Positions 5,986 through 13,276 of a DNA stretch of 25,350 nt are shown here, piece after piece. The stretch's first letter is position 1. The number at the start of each line of letters is the position of its first letter. The notes beneath the pieces were generated by a model. The model was not told the origin of the DNA. It saw only the letters and a list, made by a program, of their open reading frames with translations, and did no database searches. Location: contig DASYAE010000088.1 of the NCBI GenBank assembly GCA_036501535.1, positions 1 through 25,350 on the forward strand, written 5' to 3'. The DNA comes from DASYAE01 sp036501535. Its GTDB lineage: Bacteria; Actinomycetota; Actinomycetes; Streptomycetales; Catenulisporaceae. Position numbers and translations under genes: made by a program.

Positions 5986-7800
5986 GTGGGCGGCGGAAAG
6001 GGCAGGGGCGCGCGCTCGGAGCCGCCCGGTCTCGAGGACTACCAACTCGGCATGTCGCTGCTGGATGAGCACAAGGCGTTCCAGCACATCCGCATCGGCA
6101 GCATCTGCGTGCGCCCGGACTGCACATCCGCACCGCGCCAGGGCCTGGTCGCGGTCGACTCCAACGGCTGGATCCACGCCAACATCTGGCGCCGCGCATC
6201 CGCCGAGGAGTGGTGCTGGGCCGTCGCGCACGCCCGCCTGCACCTCGGCTTCGGGCACATCCCCGCCGACGGCTCCGAGCGGGCGCAGCCCAATGAGGTC
6301 GACCGTGCCGCCCGCTGCGCGGTGGTCAACCGCTTCCTCGCCGCCTTCACCATTCACGGCGCGCTGCCGCCTAGCGCGCTGGAAGGATCCACGGCCGACG
6401 AGCACAGCCTGGCCGAGCGGTGGAGGCGCGACGGCATTCCGCCGGCGATGGTCGAGGCCGGCGCCGCGGGACCCGAGCCGGACCAGATCCTGGTCCCCTG
6501 GCCGCACCGACATGACCGGCCGACGGACTGGACGGCCCTGTTCGCCCGGACCCTGTCCAAGACGATCAGGGCAGCCGTCGAGGTCGCCGGCGGCGCGCGC
6601 ACGAACATGACCGACGGCACGCGCCCGCGCAAGCCGTGGGACCTCGCCCTGAGCTGGTTCGTCTCCTCCTACCCGCTGCTCGGCTCGGTCGCCTCCGGCA
6701 TGACGATCGTGGCCGACGCCGACCTCGTCCGGACGCACGACATCCAGATCGCGGCGGTCGACGCGTCGATCGGCGAGATCTACATCAACCCGCTCGCCGT
6801 GCACACCGCCGGGGAGTGGTGCTTCATCCTGGCCCACGAGATGCTGCACGCCGCCCTGCGCCACGGCGAGCGGGTCGGCGGCCGCGACCCGTATCTGTGG
6901 AACGTCGCCACGGACTTCGTCATCAACGGCTGGCTCATCGAGATGGGCGTCGGGACGATGCCGCGCATCGGCCTGTACGACCCCGAACTCGCCGGGCTGT
7001 CCGCCGAGGAGGTCTACGACCGCATCACCAAGGACCTGCGCCGGATGCGCAAGCTGCTGACCCTGCGCGGACGGCACGGCCTCGGCGACGTCCTCAGCGC
7101 GCCGCTGCCGCGCCCCGGCGAGGCGCGGCAGGCCGGCGACCTCGACGACTTCTACCGCCGCGCCCTGCTCGCGGGCCTGGACCACCACCGCGGCCAGGGA
7201 CGCGGACTGCTGCCGGCCGGGCTGGAGCAGGCCATCAAGGCCCTGGAACACCCGCCGCCGAAGTGGGACGCGCAGCTCGCCCGCTGGTTCGACGAGTTCG
7301 TCCCGCGCGTCGAACCGGTGCGCAGCTACGCCCGTGCGTCGCGCCGCCAGTCGGCCACGCCGGACATCCCGCGCCCCGGACGCCGCCGCCCCGAGGATCT
7401 CGTACCGCGGGTCACGTTCGGCGTCGTGCTCGACACCTCGGCCTCCATGCCCGTCAAACTGCTCGGCAAGGCCCTCGGCGCGATCGCGTCGTTCGCCGCG
7501 GCGCGCGACGTCCCGGCCGCGCGAGTCGTCTACTGCGACGCAGTGGCCTACGACGCGGGATACGTGCGCGTCGAGGACATCAGCGGGAAGGTCCGCGTCA
7601 AGGGCCGCGGCGGGACGGTACTGCAACCGGCCGTCAACCTGCTCGAACGCGCCGCGGACTTCCCCGACGAGGCGCCGATCCTCATCATCACCGACGGCGG
7701 CACGGACGTGCTGAGAGTCCGCCGGGAGCATGCCTTTCTCATGCCCGCCGGGGCAACGCTGCCGTTCAGCCCGCGGGGACCGGTCTTCAGGGTTCGATGA
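5986..7800 (+). CDS. Zincin-vWA protein (DUF2201 type: metallopeptidase plus vWA)
   Basis: A 604-residue partner of the MoxR ATPase. The central putative metallopeptidase has HEMLHAALRH (284-293), matching HExxHxxxxH with His284, Glu285, His288 and His293. The C-terminal vWA domain (about 475-604) has the metal-site motif DTSAS (483-487), a Thr in GGT (542-544) and ITDGG (568-572). Residues 61-119 look like a second, degenerate copy of the peptidase core: EEWCWAVAHARLHLGFGH (74-91) mirrors GEWCFILAHEMLHAALRH (276-293), but the catalytic Glu is Ala. The GTG start lies 3 bp after the MoxR stop with no ribosome site, suggesting translational coupling. It likely works in the cytoplasm, since no signal peptide is seen. 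The target is unknown. Confidence 0.88.
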   Translation: MGGGKGRGARSEPPGLEDYQLGMSLLDEHKAFQHIRIGSICVRPDCTSAPRQGLVAVDSNGWIHANIWRRASAEEWCWAVAHARLHLGFGHIPADGSERAQPNEVDRAARCAVVNRFLAAFTIHGALPPSALEGSTADEHSLAERWRRDGIPPAMVEAGAAGPEPDQILVPWPHRHDRPTDWTALFARTLSKTIRAAVEVAGGARTNMTDGTRPRKPWDLALSWFVSSYPLLGSVASGMTIVADADLVRTHDIQIAAVDASIGEIYINPLAVHTAGEWCFILAHEMLHAALRHGERVGGRDPYLWNVATDFVINGWLIEMGVGTMPRIGLYDPELAGLSAEEVYDRITKDLRRMRKLLTLRGRHGLGDVLSAPLPRPGEARQAGDLDDFYRRALLAGLDHHRGQGRGLLPAGLEQAIKALEHPPPKWDAQLARWFDEFVPRVEPVRSYARASRRQSATPDIPRPGRRRPEDLVPRVTFGVVLDTSASMPVKLLGKALGAIASFAAARDVPAARVVYCDAVAYDAGYVRVEDISGKVRVKGRGGTVLQPAVNLLERAADFPDEAPILIITDGGTDVLRVRREHAFLMPAGATLPFSPRGPVFRVR

Positions 7801-7812
7801 CAGGCGGGCCCT

Positions 7813-10800
7813 TCACCGACCGTCCCCGCGCACAAACCGGGTCTCGGCTGCGTGTTTACGGCGCCGGCCAGGTCCCGGAGCCGCCCGCAGCACGATCTCC
7901 TCGCGGGTCAGTGCCGAGGTGTGGTGGGTCAGGCAGAGCGGCGTCCTGATCTTGGCGAAGCCCTCGCCCGGCCGGGCGGCGTAGAACTGTCCTGTTTCCA
8001 ACACGCCGATGTCCTCGATGCTGCTGCCTTTGGACCTGGCCAGGTCCCAGGCGGCCTCGAGATTCGCCGTTCCGCTGAGCACGCCGAGGAACTGGGTGGC
8101 GCAGTTGTTGGCGATCTTCGTCTGCAGATTGCGGGGTGCCTGTGTGGCGAAGACCAGGCCCAGGCCGTACTTGCGCGCCTGCGAGACGAGCCGGTTCGTG
8201 CTGTCGGTGCAGGCCGTCTTGCCGCTCGTCGGGGCGAAGGTCTGCGCCTCGTCCATGATGTAGAGGCCGCTGAGCGGCCGTTCCCGGGCCGGATGCGCCT
8301 TGATCCAGCCGAACAGCGCGATCTGCAGCTGGTTGACGAACGCCTGGCGCTGCTCCTCGGATCCCAGGCCGACGAAGCTGATCACCGAGACGCGGGCGCG
8401 CCGGCCCGGCGCGGGGGTGAGCAGGGCGCCCGGATCCAACGGCGTGCCGCTGCCGCCGAACAGCGGGTCGTTGGTTCGCGCCGCCTCCAGCAGCCCGGCC
8501 AGGTCGCCGGCGATCTTCTGACCGCCCGAAATGGACGCGGACAGCGCCGTTTCGGGCAGACGGGAGAGCTGCGCGATGAATGCGCGCAACGACGTACAGT
8601 CCTCCGGGTTGTTCCTGGCGTGATAAAGCAGGGCCTGGCGAAGCACCGCCTCGCCGATCGCGGCCTTGCCGCTCGCACCGCTCAGCCTCGCCCGCGGAGC
8701 CAGGATGCTGACAGCCTCGTCGACCAGCTCGCGCTGCTCGTCGCTGCCCTCGGGTGCGGCGGATATGTCCGGGAGACTCGGCAGGACGAGGGGGCGCCCG
8801 CCGGACACGCCGGGGGTCCAGATCACCACGTCCGCCGCGGCGAGGTATTCCGCAGCTTTCCCAGCGTCCTGATCTCCCCACGCCGAGGGCGGCCGGGGCC
8901 ACGGCTCGCCGAGCCGGGCGAGGTCGTTGTTGGGATCCAGGACGATCGACGACACGCCCTTGATCGCACACTCCTCGATCAGCCGGCGGACCAGCACCGT
9001 CTTGCCGGAGCCCGAGCCGGCGAAGACGATCGTGTGTTTGCGCAGCGCTTCGAGGCCGACGCGGTAGGGGGTTCCGTCCGCGATCGCGGCGCCGAGTGGG
9101 ATTTCAGTGTCCTGAGCCTCGGGCGGCGGCAAAACCGTCTGTGCGGGCGGCGGTGCGGGCAGCGTCTGGGCGACCTGGACCGGCGGCTGTGCCGATTCCG
9201 GCGATGTACTCGGTTCGGCCGGCGCTTCGACTGGAGCCTCGTCACCGAGCACCTCGCGCAGAAGCGTGGTGCCCATCGCCGGTCGGCGGTCGGCCAGCCA
9301 CAGCGGCAGTCGTTCGTCATCCTCGGCGATGAGAACCTCCAAGGCCGCGAACGTCCGCAGATCCGGCTCCGAGAGCGTGCGCACCTCGCCGCCGCCGCGC
9401 AGGAACGCCTCGACGACCTCCGAGGTCTTCCGGCCGCTCGGCCAAGGCGTGTTGCGCAGCAGGATCAGCCGGCGCGCGCACTGTCCCGAGGTCGGCGCCC
9501 CCACGGTGTTCGCCGTCTTGATCCTGCTCATCGCGGCGATCGCGTTCGTGGCAGCGATACCCCGGAACGACCAGCGCCGGTCGAGTTCGTAGTCCGGGTC
9601 GAGGATGCAGCGCAGCGTGGCGTGCACGCCCGGGCGGGGAGCCGCCGTGGCGACGGCCTTGTAGACCTCTTCGCTGACCCCTGCTTCGATGATCCACGAG
9701 CGCAGTCCGGCGGCCAACCACGTCGGCAGAACCCTGTCTTCGGTCGCCGGATCGAGCGCGCCTGCGATGTCCTTCTGGCCGCGCAAGCTTGCGAATCGCG
9801 CGTCGAACTCTGCGAACAGTGCCGGATCCGCCTTCGGCGCGGCGCATCCCGGCTCGGTTCTGGTGTGTCCCGAGGCGGCGGCCACTGCTGCAAACGGCTC
9901 GAGTTCGCCGGCATCGAGGTTCCGCAGCGCGACGACGCGATCGTTCCGCAGGCACTGGGTGATGTGCGCCTCGACCCGCTGGATCAGCTTGCGCGGGGTG
10001 TACATCACGGGACGGTCGAAGGCCTCTGCGGCTATCGGCCAGGTCGGATACGGCGGCTCGAATCTGATCGCGGCGAAGCGCTCGGCGAACCGCTTGGCCA
10101 CGATGGCCCGGGCCACCTCGCCGGTCGGGATCCGGTCGAGCGTGTACGTCTCGCGGAATCTGTGCGGCACCGGACCTGCCGCGTGCTCCTTGATCAGCAC
10201 CCAGATGTCGGGCAGGCAGGTGATCACGGTGAGCGTGCGCCGGGTGATCTGGCGCAGCGTGAGCAGGCCGTCGGCGATCTCGCCGAGGACCCTGCGGAAG
10301 GCCGGGTCGTCGTTCGAGCCGGAATGCAGCGTCGACGTGCTCGTCCGCGCGAACAGCCCGTCGAGCTGGTCGATCGCGATGACGGTGGGCCCGGTCAGGG
10401 CGAGCAGGCACGAGATGTCGTGCACCACCTGCAGCGGGGTCTTGGGCGGCTGCCTCAAGCCCCAGGCGGCGCGGTCGTCCACGTCGGCCGTCTGGACGCT
10501 CTGAAGGTGCGCCTGCCCGATGTCCTGCGCCGCGAAGTCGTTCGAGCCCAGCAGGATCAGAGCCCGGAGCGTGTCCTGCGCCGCGAGGCCCAGAGTCCCG
10601 TCGTGGCGGCGCAGGGCGTCGACGAAGACGCCCAGGACGCGCTTGGTCAGCCCGCCACGTTCGCCGAGCACGATCTCGCGCACGTCCGCCGGGACCGTGA
10701 TCAACACGGCCAGGCGGTCGAGGAACTCGTGCAGCTGGCTGCGCTTCTCGGCACCGGGTCGCAGCAGGTCCGCCTGAAGGGTCTCGGCCACACCGGTCCA

Positions 10801-11097
10801 GAACGGCACCGCGTCGTTGAGCTCGACCAGGGAGAAGTATCCGCCGCTTCGCTGCGTGTGCTCGCGCGCCGATCCGAGCAGGTGCGTCTTGCCGGCGCCC
10901 GCCTGCCCCTGGACCACGACTCCGAGCGGGCTGTCGTCGACGCATCTGGCGGCGTCCTCGAGTCCGTCGGCGATCCGTCGCATGGCCTCCCGGTGCAGCT
11001 CGGAGACGTGGTACGGCAAGGCCTTCCACACCCCGGCCGATGTCTGGGCGGAGTCGAACCGCAGTTCTCGCAGCGCCTTGCGCTCTTCCTCGTTCAT
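7813..11097 (-). CDS. Fused AAA-type NTPase and HerA/DUF87-type translocase ATPase
   Basis: A 1094-residue double ATPase. The N-terminal NTPase has Walker A GQAGAGKT (64-71) and Walker B TVIAIDQLD (238-246). A middle region (about 430-615) has no motif I can name. A Pro/Ala/Glu-rich linker (620-662) follows. The C-terminal module is HerA/FtsK-like: Walker A GSGSGKT (694-700), Walker B LYIMDEAQ (945-952) and the FATQAP segment with its conserved Gln (983-988). HerA-type motors translocate DNA and often partner with nucleases, and a nuclease gene opens this operon. The ATG overlaps the stop of the preceding wHTH gene as ATGA, so translation is coupled. Only 12 bp separate its stop from that of the convergent vWA gene. 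No membrane segment is seen. Confidence 0.88.
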   Translation of the reverse strand: MNEEERKALRELRFDSAQTSAGVWKALPYHVSELHREAMRRIADGLEDAARCVDDSPLGVVVQGQAGAGKTHLLGSAREHTQRSGGYFSLVELNDAVPFWTGVAETLQADLLRPGAEKRSQLHEFLDRLAVLITVPADVREIVLGERGGLTKRVLGVFVDALRRHDGTLGLAAQDTLRALILLGSNDFAAQDIGQAHLQSVQTADVDDRAAWGLRQPPKTPLQVVHDISCLLALTGPTVIAIDQLDGLFARTSTSTLHSGSNDDPAFRRVLGEIADGLLTLRQITRRTLTVITCLPDIWVLIKEHAAGPVPHRFRETYTLDRIPTGEVARAIVAKRFAERFAAIRFEPPYPTWPIAAEAFDRPVMYTPRKLIQRVEAHITQCLRNDRVVALRNLDAGELEPFAAVAAASGHTRTEPGCAAPKADPALFAEFDARFASLRGQKDIAGALDPATEDRVLPTWLAAGLRSWIIEAGVSEEVYKAVATAAPRPGVHATLRCILDPDYELDRRWSFRGIAATNAIAAMSRIKTANTVGAPTSGQCARRLILLRNTPWPSGRKTSEVVEAFLRGGGEVRTLSEPDLRTFAALEVLIAEDDERLPLWLADRRPAMGTTLLREVLGDEAPVEAPAEPSTSPESAQPPVQVAQTLPAPPPAQTVLPPPEAQDTEIPLGAAIADGTPYRVGLEALRKHTIVFAGSGSGKTVLVRRLIEECAIKGVSSIVLDPNNDLARLGEPWPRPPSAWGDQDAGKAAEYLAAADVVIWTPGVSGGRPLVLPSLPDISAAPEGSDEQRELVDEAVSILAPRARLSGASGKAAIGEAVLRQALLYHARNNPEDCTSLRAFIAQLSRLPETALSASISGGQKIAGDLAGLLEAARTNDPLFGGSGTPLDPGALLTPAPGRRARVSVISFVGLGSEEQRQAFVNQLQIALFGWIKAHPARERPLSGLYIMDEAQTFAPTSGKTACTDSTNRLVSQARKYGLGLVFATQAPRNLQTKIANNCATQFLGVLSGTANLEAAWDLARSKGSSIEDIGVLETGQFYAARPGEGFAKIRTPLCLTHHTSALTREEIVLRAAPGPGRRRKHAAETRFVRGDGR

Positions 11098-11804
11098 CGG
11101 GTCTCGATGGCTATCGCGTGGTTGTCCTCACCGCCGAGCCGCAACGCGGCGTCCCGGTCCTGTTGGGTGAGGGACTTGAGATTGGCGACCGGGATGATGT
11201 GGACGCGGGGCTCCATGGCCAGGCGGCGCAACGCCTCGTCCACATCGGTCCGGTCAAAGCCGCCGAGCCGTGTGCGCAGCGGGGCAAGGCCGACCCAGTC
11301 CCCGTCGCGCTCTGCGAGGTCGGAGTAGGCCTTGCGGATCGCGGACTCGAGGTCGTCGAGATCGGCGGTCGGCGCGGCGCGTTCCCCGGCGCGTTCCCCG
11401 GTCTTCGCAGCGGGCGACTGCGTCTGTGCGCGCCGGACCGCGGGCGAGCCGAAGAAGACGGCCGGGCTCAGTCCCTGCCGGTCGAGCCCGGCACCCAGAG
11501 CGGCCATCAGGGCGTAGAGCGCGCCGCCGAAGGAGCCCGCCCGGGCCGGACGCCCGGACGTGAGCACTTCGCGCGCTGCGTGCCAGCCCTCTGCGGTGAG
11601 CTCGTGCACGAAGGGCTGCCGCCCCGTCCTGTGGGACGCGACGAGGCCGAGGTCGTTCAACCGGCGTCGCCCGGCTCCGGTCAGGTCGAACCCGGCCAGC
11701 TCCCTGAGTTCGGGGTTCGTCAGCTCGCGGGCGGTCGCCATCAGAACGATGAGGCTCGCGATCTCGGGCTGGGACAGTTTGCGAAGCGGATGGTCTTCTG
11801 ACAC
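11094..11804 (-). CDS. Protein with two winged-helix-like regions, operon partner of the AAA/HerA ATPase
   Basis: A 236-residue protein. Residues about 10-80 look like a winged helix (LTNPELRELAGF, then RRRLNDLGLVASHRTG, then FVHELTAEGW). A disordered Ala/Arg-rich linker (about 120-150) leads to a second wHTH-like C-terminus (about 150-225) that ends in VANLKSLTQQDRDAALRLGGEDNH, written here in two parts as VANLKSLTQQ and DRDAALRLGGEDNH. The GTG start has a GGAGAGG ribosome site 7 nt upstream. It lies 34 bp after the nuclease gene and overlaps the ATPase gene by 4 bp. It may bridge nuclease and motor, or read DNA, rather than act as a classic regulator; that is inference. Confidence 0.72.
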   Translation of the reverse strand: MSEDHPLRKLSQPEIASLIVLMATARELTNPELRELAGFDLTGAGRRRLNDLGLVASHRTGRQPFVHELTAEGWHAAREVLTSGRPARAGSFGGALYALMAALGAGLDRQGLSPAVFFGSPAVRRAQTQSPAAKTGERAGERAAPTADLDDLESAIRKAYSDLAERDGDWVGLAPLRTRLGGFDRTDVDEALRRLAMEPRVHIIPVANLKSLTQQDRDAALRLGGEDNHAIAIETR

Positions 11805-11838
11805 GTCGGAACCTCTCCGGAGAATGCGGGCACGAATG

Positions 11839-12804
11839 CTAGAGGCGGCGGCTGCGCAGGAGGCGTTCGATACGGGCCGTCACGGCGGTCACGTCGGTCA
11901 GGACGTCGTCGTTGGTGAAGCGCAGGACGCACTGGCCGTCGAGCTGGAGTTGGACGTCACGCCTGCGATCAGCGGCATAGCGCTCGGTGGACCGGTGCTC
12001 CGGCCCGTCGATCTCGACGACGCAGCGCTCTGCCTGCCACCAGAGGTCCAGCCGGTAGGACGGCGCCAGCAGACCGCTCTGGTAGAACCGGTTCCAGACG
12101 CGGCCGGCCGCCCAAGGCTGTGCCTGCAACGCCGCTTCGAGGGCGAGCTCCGCCGGGCTGTCCGGCCGAGGCCGTCCCTCGGCTGTGCCGCAGGAGAAAT
12201 CAGGGCTCGATATCTCAGGACGGGATTCGGTCACGGCCAGCCCGACCTGCCACGCGCCGTGGTGCGCGATCCATTCGAGTGCTGCGGTCAGCGCTCGTTC
12301 GGCATTGCGCGAGAGCCCGGCCGGCACCTCCACGATCATCGCGGCACTCGAGCACTGATGCGCTTCCGCGATCACCCTGGCGAGTTCGGCCGAGCGCACT
12401 GCGGCAGAGAATCTCGAGCGGAGGGCCGCAGTTCCCAGCTCGGTCGTGACCGCGATATCCGCTCCGGCTCCGGCTTCAGGGTGGTCGCCTGGACTTCCCC
12501 GCGAGCGCAGCGCACACTCGGCCAGATCGGCGAGGTACGGACCGTAGTGCTCTGATACGGCGGCGACTCCGGCCGCGGCGACCCGGACTGCGGCGATCGC
12601 GCCGCCCTGCGGACCTTCGAAAAGCGCCGCGTCCGGGAGCCAGCGCGGGAAGAGCTCGATGGCGGCCTGTTCGAGCTGGGCGAGCAGGCTCTCGACATCG
12701 TCGATGTGCGCCGCGTCGGTGCCGGTCACGCGACACCGGACGATTGCGGGGGCGTCGTCGCCGCGCCCCGCACAATCAGTGATGCTCCGCCCTCCCTGCG
12801 TCAC
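11839..12804 (-). CDS. PD-(D/E)XK nuclease-domain protein (DUF559/Vsr-like C-terminus)
   Basis: A 321-residue protein opening the leftward operon. The C-terminal 75 residues match the DUF559 very-short-patch-repair-like endonuclease pattern: SYRLDLWW with Asp253, CVVEIDGPEH with Glu264 and Asp266, RRRDVQLQLDG, then VLRFTNDDVL. The active-site pattern is D...ExD with a nearby His, as in DUF559 proteins, rather than the textbook ExK. The N-terminal 210 residues are unrecognised and Ala-rich. The GTG start at 12804 lies 8 nt after a TATAGT box, so the message may be leaderless. Placement before a wHTH gene and a HerA-type motor suggests the nuclease is the effector of this operon. Confidence 0.75.
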   Translation of the reverse strand: MTQGGRSITDCAGRGDDAPAIVRCRVTGTDAAHIDDVESLLAQLEQAAIELFPRWLPDAALFEGPQGGAIAAVRVAAAGVAAVSEHYGPYLADLAECALRSRGSPGDHPEAGAGADIAVTTELGTAALRSRFSAAVRSAELARVIAEAHQCSSAAMIVEVPAGLSRNAERALTAALEWIAHHGAWQVGLAVTESRPEISSPDFSCGTAEGRPRPDSPAELALEAALQAQPWAAGRVWNRFYQSGLLAPSYRLDLWWQAERCVVEIDGPEHRSTERYAADRRRDVQLQLDGQCVLRFTNDDVLTDVTAVTARIERLLRSRRL

Positions 12805-12812
12805 AGCATCGG

Positions 12813-12818
12813 ACTATA
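12813..12818 (-). promoter_or_regulatory. -10 box of the nuclease-wHTH-ATPase operon
   Basis: TATAGT on the - strand ends 8 nt before the GTG start of the nuclease gene, which places the expected transcription start almost at the codon and leaves no room for a ribosome site. No convincing -35 is seen at 16-18 bp. Confidence 0.4.
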
Positions 12819-13276
12819 CCCGGGGTAGTGCCATGATCTCCGCGAGTTGGCGGATCCTGTCCGAATCGGCACGGAATGCCATGCCGCCACCTCATCCGAG
12901 GCGGCGTAACGCGCCGGAGACTTTCTTGTACGGATCCTGTGACAGTCGGAGGGTCCTGTGGACCTTCGAAGCAGTTCACTGGTAAAGATGTGAGGCTTGG
13001 CACGGGCAGCTCGCGCGGAGGCCTGCGGCGCGTCGTCCGGACGAGCTCGAGGGGGATACGACCAGAGTCTCGAAAGTGCCTCACCACGCGTCCGGAGACC
13101 GAAGCTGACCGGTGCGGGCGGGTAAACGGGTACGGGGGGATATCAGGCGTCTTCGCCTTGGGTGTGGGGGTCTGGCGGCGGTCGTCGGTGAACCGCGGGC
13201 GCGGGGACCGGTTCCTTGCGGGAGCGGTGCCGCTGCCAAGCGGCTGTATCCGCTTCTCGCCAGAGAGTCAGGTACC
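12819..13276. other. Intergenic region upstream of the S53 protease
   Basis: About 460 bp lie between divergent genes. Open frames here have poor codon bias and look like noise. A small perfect hairpin (GGTCC-TGT-GGACC, 12952-12964) and a G-rich segment around 13118-13175 suggest that the protease gene may have a long structured leader, but no known riboswitch consensus could be matched with confidence. Confidence 0.4.

Noticed and set aside
5026..7731. 901-codon open frame opposite the MoxR and vWA genes
   Set aside because: It spans two real genes and their junction on the opposite strand and has no domain signal.
7852..11328. 1158-codon open frame opposite the AAA/HerA gene
   Set aside because: Arg/Gln/Asp-rich with no motif. 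The - strand frame holds two complete sets of Walker motifs, so this is a high-GC shadow.
13081..13270. Possible ydaO-type (c-di-AMP) riboswitch before the S53 protease
   Set aside because: A G-run followed by a small hairpin and TTGGG recalls the motif, but the conserved distal AGCTAACC-type segment is missing. A covariance-model search would decide.
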